64,000 nt of DNA, taken from CAG-411 sp045124315. Its GTDB lineage: Bacteria > Bacillota > Clostridia > Lachnospirales > Lachnospiraceae. A program made the position numbers and the translations under genes. The stretch is taken from the NCBI GenBank assembly GCA_045124315.1, contig JBGVLO010000070.1, positions 5,744 to 69,743 on the forward strand. Direction: 5' to 3'. Below are positions 62,509 through 64,000 of the stretch, in pieces. The notes beneath the pieces were generated by a model. It was not told the DNA's origin and ran no database searches. It saw only the letters and a list, made by a program, of their open reading frames with translations. Each line of letters begins with the position of its first letter. Within the stretch, counting starts at the first letter, position 1.

Positions 62509-63828
62509 TTAGAACAACTCATTCATTGCAAACACATATCTTAGTTCCTCATAGTTCCTCCAGACAAGAGGCTCTTTCAATTCTTCCAGTTTTTCCTTTG
62601 CAAGTGTCTTTAGAAACTCAAAAGCCTTTTCAATCAGATGCAGCAGCTGCTCCATTTTCGCTATCTGTCCTACAGCCACATCTTTCTTATCATTCCACGC
62701 AGATATGACATGTTTAATCATTTTTTTGTCCCGCTGCACAATCTTTAGCGGATCCACCTGTCGCTTTTCTTCCCTCTTTTTCCTACTAGCTTCACGTCTC
62801 TTAGCCGCCTCTTCATCCGCATACCTTCTCCGTACCTTCTTAAAGTCTCCACCTGTCATCATTGCTGATGCCGGAACCCCAAAGTAGCTATCTAGTGGGT
62901 AGATCCCTGTAGTTGCATACTGGTAGAATTCCTCCGGAGTTAGGCCTGCAATGTCATACTGATAGTGTTCACTGTTATAGGCTTTTAAATATCCATCAAC
63001 CATACTGCTGGCCGAATCATAGTCCTTGCAAAGAGCTACCACATCCATGATTGCAGTCTTAAGTCTTCCAAAGAAGCTTTCCATAGGCGCATTATCCTGA
63101 GAGTTTCCTCTTGCAGACACCGACTGGACAAATCCATCATCCTTTAAAAGCTGCGTAAAGGTTGTTGACAGATACTGACTGCCCTGATCATGATGTACAT
63201 ACACTTCATCTGCCCTCAAAACCTCCGAGAGTTCTTCACCATGATATTTCTTCATGGCTTCATATGCCTTTTCCACAAGATCAACTGACATATGCCTTCC
63301 AATGCTCCAGCCAAGATTCTCCCTTGTATAAGCATCCCTGAATACACACAGATAAAACGGATTCCGGTATTCCCCATAATAGAGGTATGTGATATCTGAT
63401 AGTATTACCCGTCTGGGTCCCATAAAGAAATCCTGATCTACTGCATTCGGCGGAGCAGCACACACATGGTTATGACTGGCCTGATGCTTGTAGGCATCCT
63501 TATGAGGCATCTGTGCCACCAGATTCATTTCTTTCATGATCGAAGCAATACGCTTGGTATTAACGGTAAGGCCGAACCGTCTGAAAAGTTCCACTCTGAA
63601 TGTTCTCTTGCCAGGCACAACGCCATTTCTTGCAATGATAATCCGACGCATCTTCTCTTTGATGTTATCCCGTTCCGCTTTTTTCTGTGCACGTTTTCCA
63701 TAAACGTCATCACGTCTTCCTCTCCATGCGTAGTAGCCGGAATCAGAAACACCAAACATTTTTAAGCACTGTGTCGTATTGTAGCCGTCTGCCTTTGTTT
63801 TTTGTTTATTAATAAACGCATCGACCAT
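62509..63828 (-). CDS. IS3-family transposase, OrfB
   Basis: A 439-residue DDE integrase. Catalytic residues are D145 (ILSDITYLYY), D214 (VHHDQGSQYL) and E250 (DNAPMESFFGRLK), with the expected 35 residues between the last two. The N-terminal HTH_21-like part (VPGKRTFRVELFRRFGLTVN) is typical. The C-terminus is about 120 residues longer than usual, Lys/Glu-rich (EEAAKRREASRKKREEKR). The functional product is probably an OrfAB fusion made by frameshifting at 63896-63904; ATG 63828 is just the first Met in this frame. Confidence 0.9.
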   Translation of the reverse strand: MVDAFINKQKTKADGYNTTQCLKMFGVSDSGYYAWRGRRDDVYGKRAQKKAERDNIKEKMRRIIIARNGVVPGKRTFRVELFRRFGLTVNTKRIASIMKEMNLVAQMPHKDAYKHQASHNHVCAAPPNAVDQDFFMGPRRVILSDITYLYYGEYRNPFYLCVFRDAYTRENLGWSIGRHMSVDLVEKAYEAMKKYHGEELSEVLRADEVYVHHDQGSQYLSTTFTQLLKDDGFVQSVSARGNSQDNAPMESFFGRLKTAIMDVVALCKDYDSASSMVDGYLKAYNSEHYQYDIAGLTPEEFYQYATTGIYPLDSYFGVPASAMMTGGDFKKVRRRYADEEAAKRREASRKKREEKRQVDPLKIVQRDKKMIKHVISAWNDKKDVAVGQIAKMEQLLHLIEKAFEFLKTLAKEKLEELKEPLVWRNYEELRYVFAMNELF

Positions 63829-63863
63829 CTCAAATCTGTCTGCACAAATTTCCTGTTCTTCTA

Positions 63864-64000
63864 TCAGGTAAAGAATTCCTCCAATTCGGATTGGATTTTT
63901 TTTTGAGCCAATAACATTTCTTCAAGATAATGATTACGAGCTTTCAGATATGCCCTTTCCTCTTCCGGCGTAAGATCTCCCATCTGTTCCATCGGTACTG
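63864..64000 (-). CDS. IS3-family OrfA, C-terminal part
   Basis: The frame enters from the window end and stops at TGA (63864-63866). It reads MEQMGDLTPEEERAYLKARN, then LEEMLLAQKKIQSELEEFF. This is the helical tail of the IS3 HTH protein. It overlaps the OrfB frame, in a different register. Confidence 0.75.
   Translation of the reverse strand, partial: VPMEQMGDLTPEEERAYLKARNHYLEEMLLAQKKIQSELEEFFT
63896..63904 (-). other. Programmed frameshift site (nine A)
   Basis: Nine A on the minus strand lie in the overlap of orfA and the extended orfB frame (KNPIRIGGILYLIEEQEI leads into MVDAF). This is the usual position of the slippery A run that gives the OrfAB fusion in IS3 elements. Confidence 0.65.

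Larger units (their letters stand above)
63829..64000 (-). mobile_element. IS3-family element, left part cut by the window end
   Basis: The element continues beyond the window. Its 5' end with orfA is not complete here; its 3' end lies somewhere in 62100-62500, near the phased motifs. Terminal repeats were not identified. Confidence 0.6.

Noticed and set aside
1..64000. tRNA, rRNA and CRISPR arrays
   Set aside because: No cloverleaf, rRNA segment or repeat-spacer array was recognised on either strand by eye; a tRNAscan-SE and CRISPR search would settle it.

Overview
The window is low-GC DNA from an anaerobic Firmicute, most likely a Lachnospiraceae-type Clostridium relative. Pointers are the HrcA/CIRCE-controlled groESL, a minimal sufCB iron-sulfur module, DUF1836, DUF5711 and CvpA family genes, BspA-type leucine-rich surface proteins, InlB-type repeats, and an IMP dehydrogenase of the form I recall from that family. 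TAA, TAG and TGA all act as stops here, so the code is standard. No tRNA, rRNA or CRISPR array was seen.

Layout. 0-8.4 kb: the tail of an upstream gene, a terminator and a sigma-28 (flagellar) promoter, then an IS200/IS605-type element (small zinc-ribbon ORF, RHH protein, TnpA, TnpB) sitting between that promoter and a giant 1270-residue flagellin, then pseC (pseudaminic acid, flagellin glycosylation). 8.4-9 kb: decayed DNA with a second, gene-less copy of the flagellin promoter region. 9-26.6 kb, mostly plus strand: a solitary AAA ATPase, glmS, a GDPD-like lipoprotein, glf, sufCB, an M32 carboxypeptidase, aroD (minus), a PilZ protein, groESL, guaB with an in-frame TGA, an amidase, dCMP deaminase (minus) and DUF1836. 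26.8-33.8 kb: an InlB-repeat surface protein, a two-component system, a secreted serpin and a TtcA-like enzyme. 33.8-35.5 kb: an IS110 element with a long structured 3' flank. 35.6-59.8 kb, all minus strand: CvpA/DUF5711, an MPN-like/LysM membrane protein, PBP1A with a response regulator/kinase pair, transketolase, a subtilase, and a cluster of surface proteins (giant LRR, LRR, DUF285, a frameshifted LRR) plus a stand-alone HsdR-N-type nuclease. 60.3-62.1 kb: an ATPase/TOPRIM-like defence-type pair with two operator-like palindromes. 62.1-64 kb: an IS3-family element preceded by phased motifs and a strongly folded stretch.

The genes combine motility (flagellin, PseC, PilZ), envelope building (GlmS, Glf, PBP, amidase, LysM) and a large secreted or surface repertoire (serpin, subtilase, LRR/DUF285/InlB proteins). 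Three adjacent surface genes carry the same 17-bp-spaced promoter block, which suggests one alternative sigma factor. Three families of short palindromic repeats are scattered between genes.

The most striking observation is guaB. Its otherwise full-length frame has a single TGA at codon 356, where I recall relatives having Cys, and it is followed at the right distance by a hairpin with a bulged U and a G-first loop, like a bacterial SECIS. A selenocysteine IMP dehydrogenase, a split enzyme made by reinitiation, a nonsense mutation and a sequencing error all remain possible.
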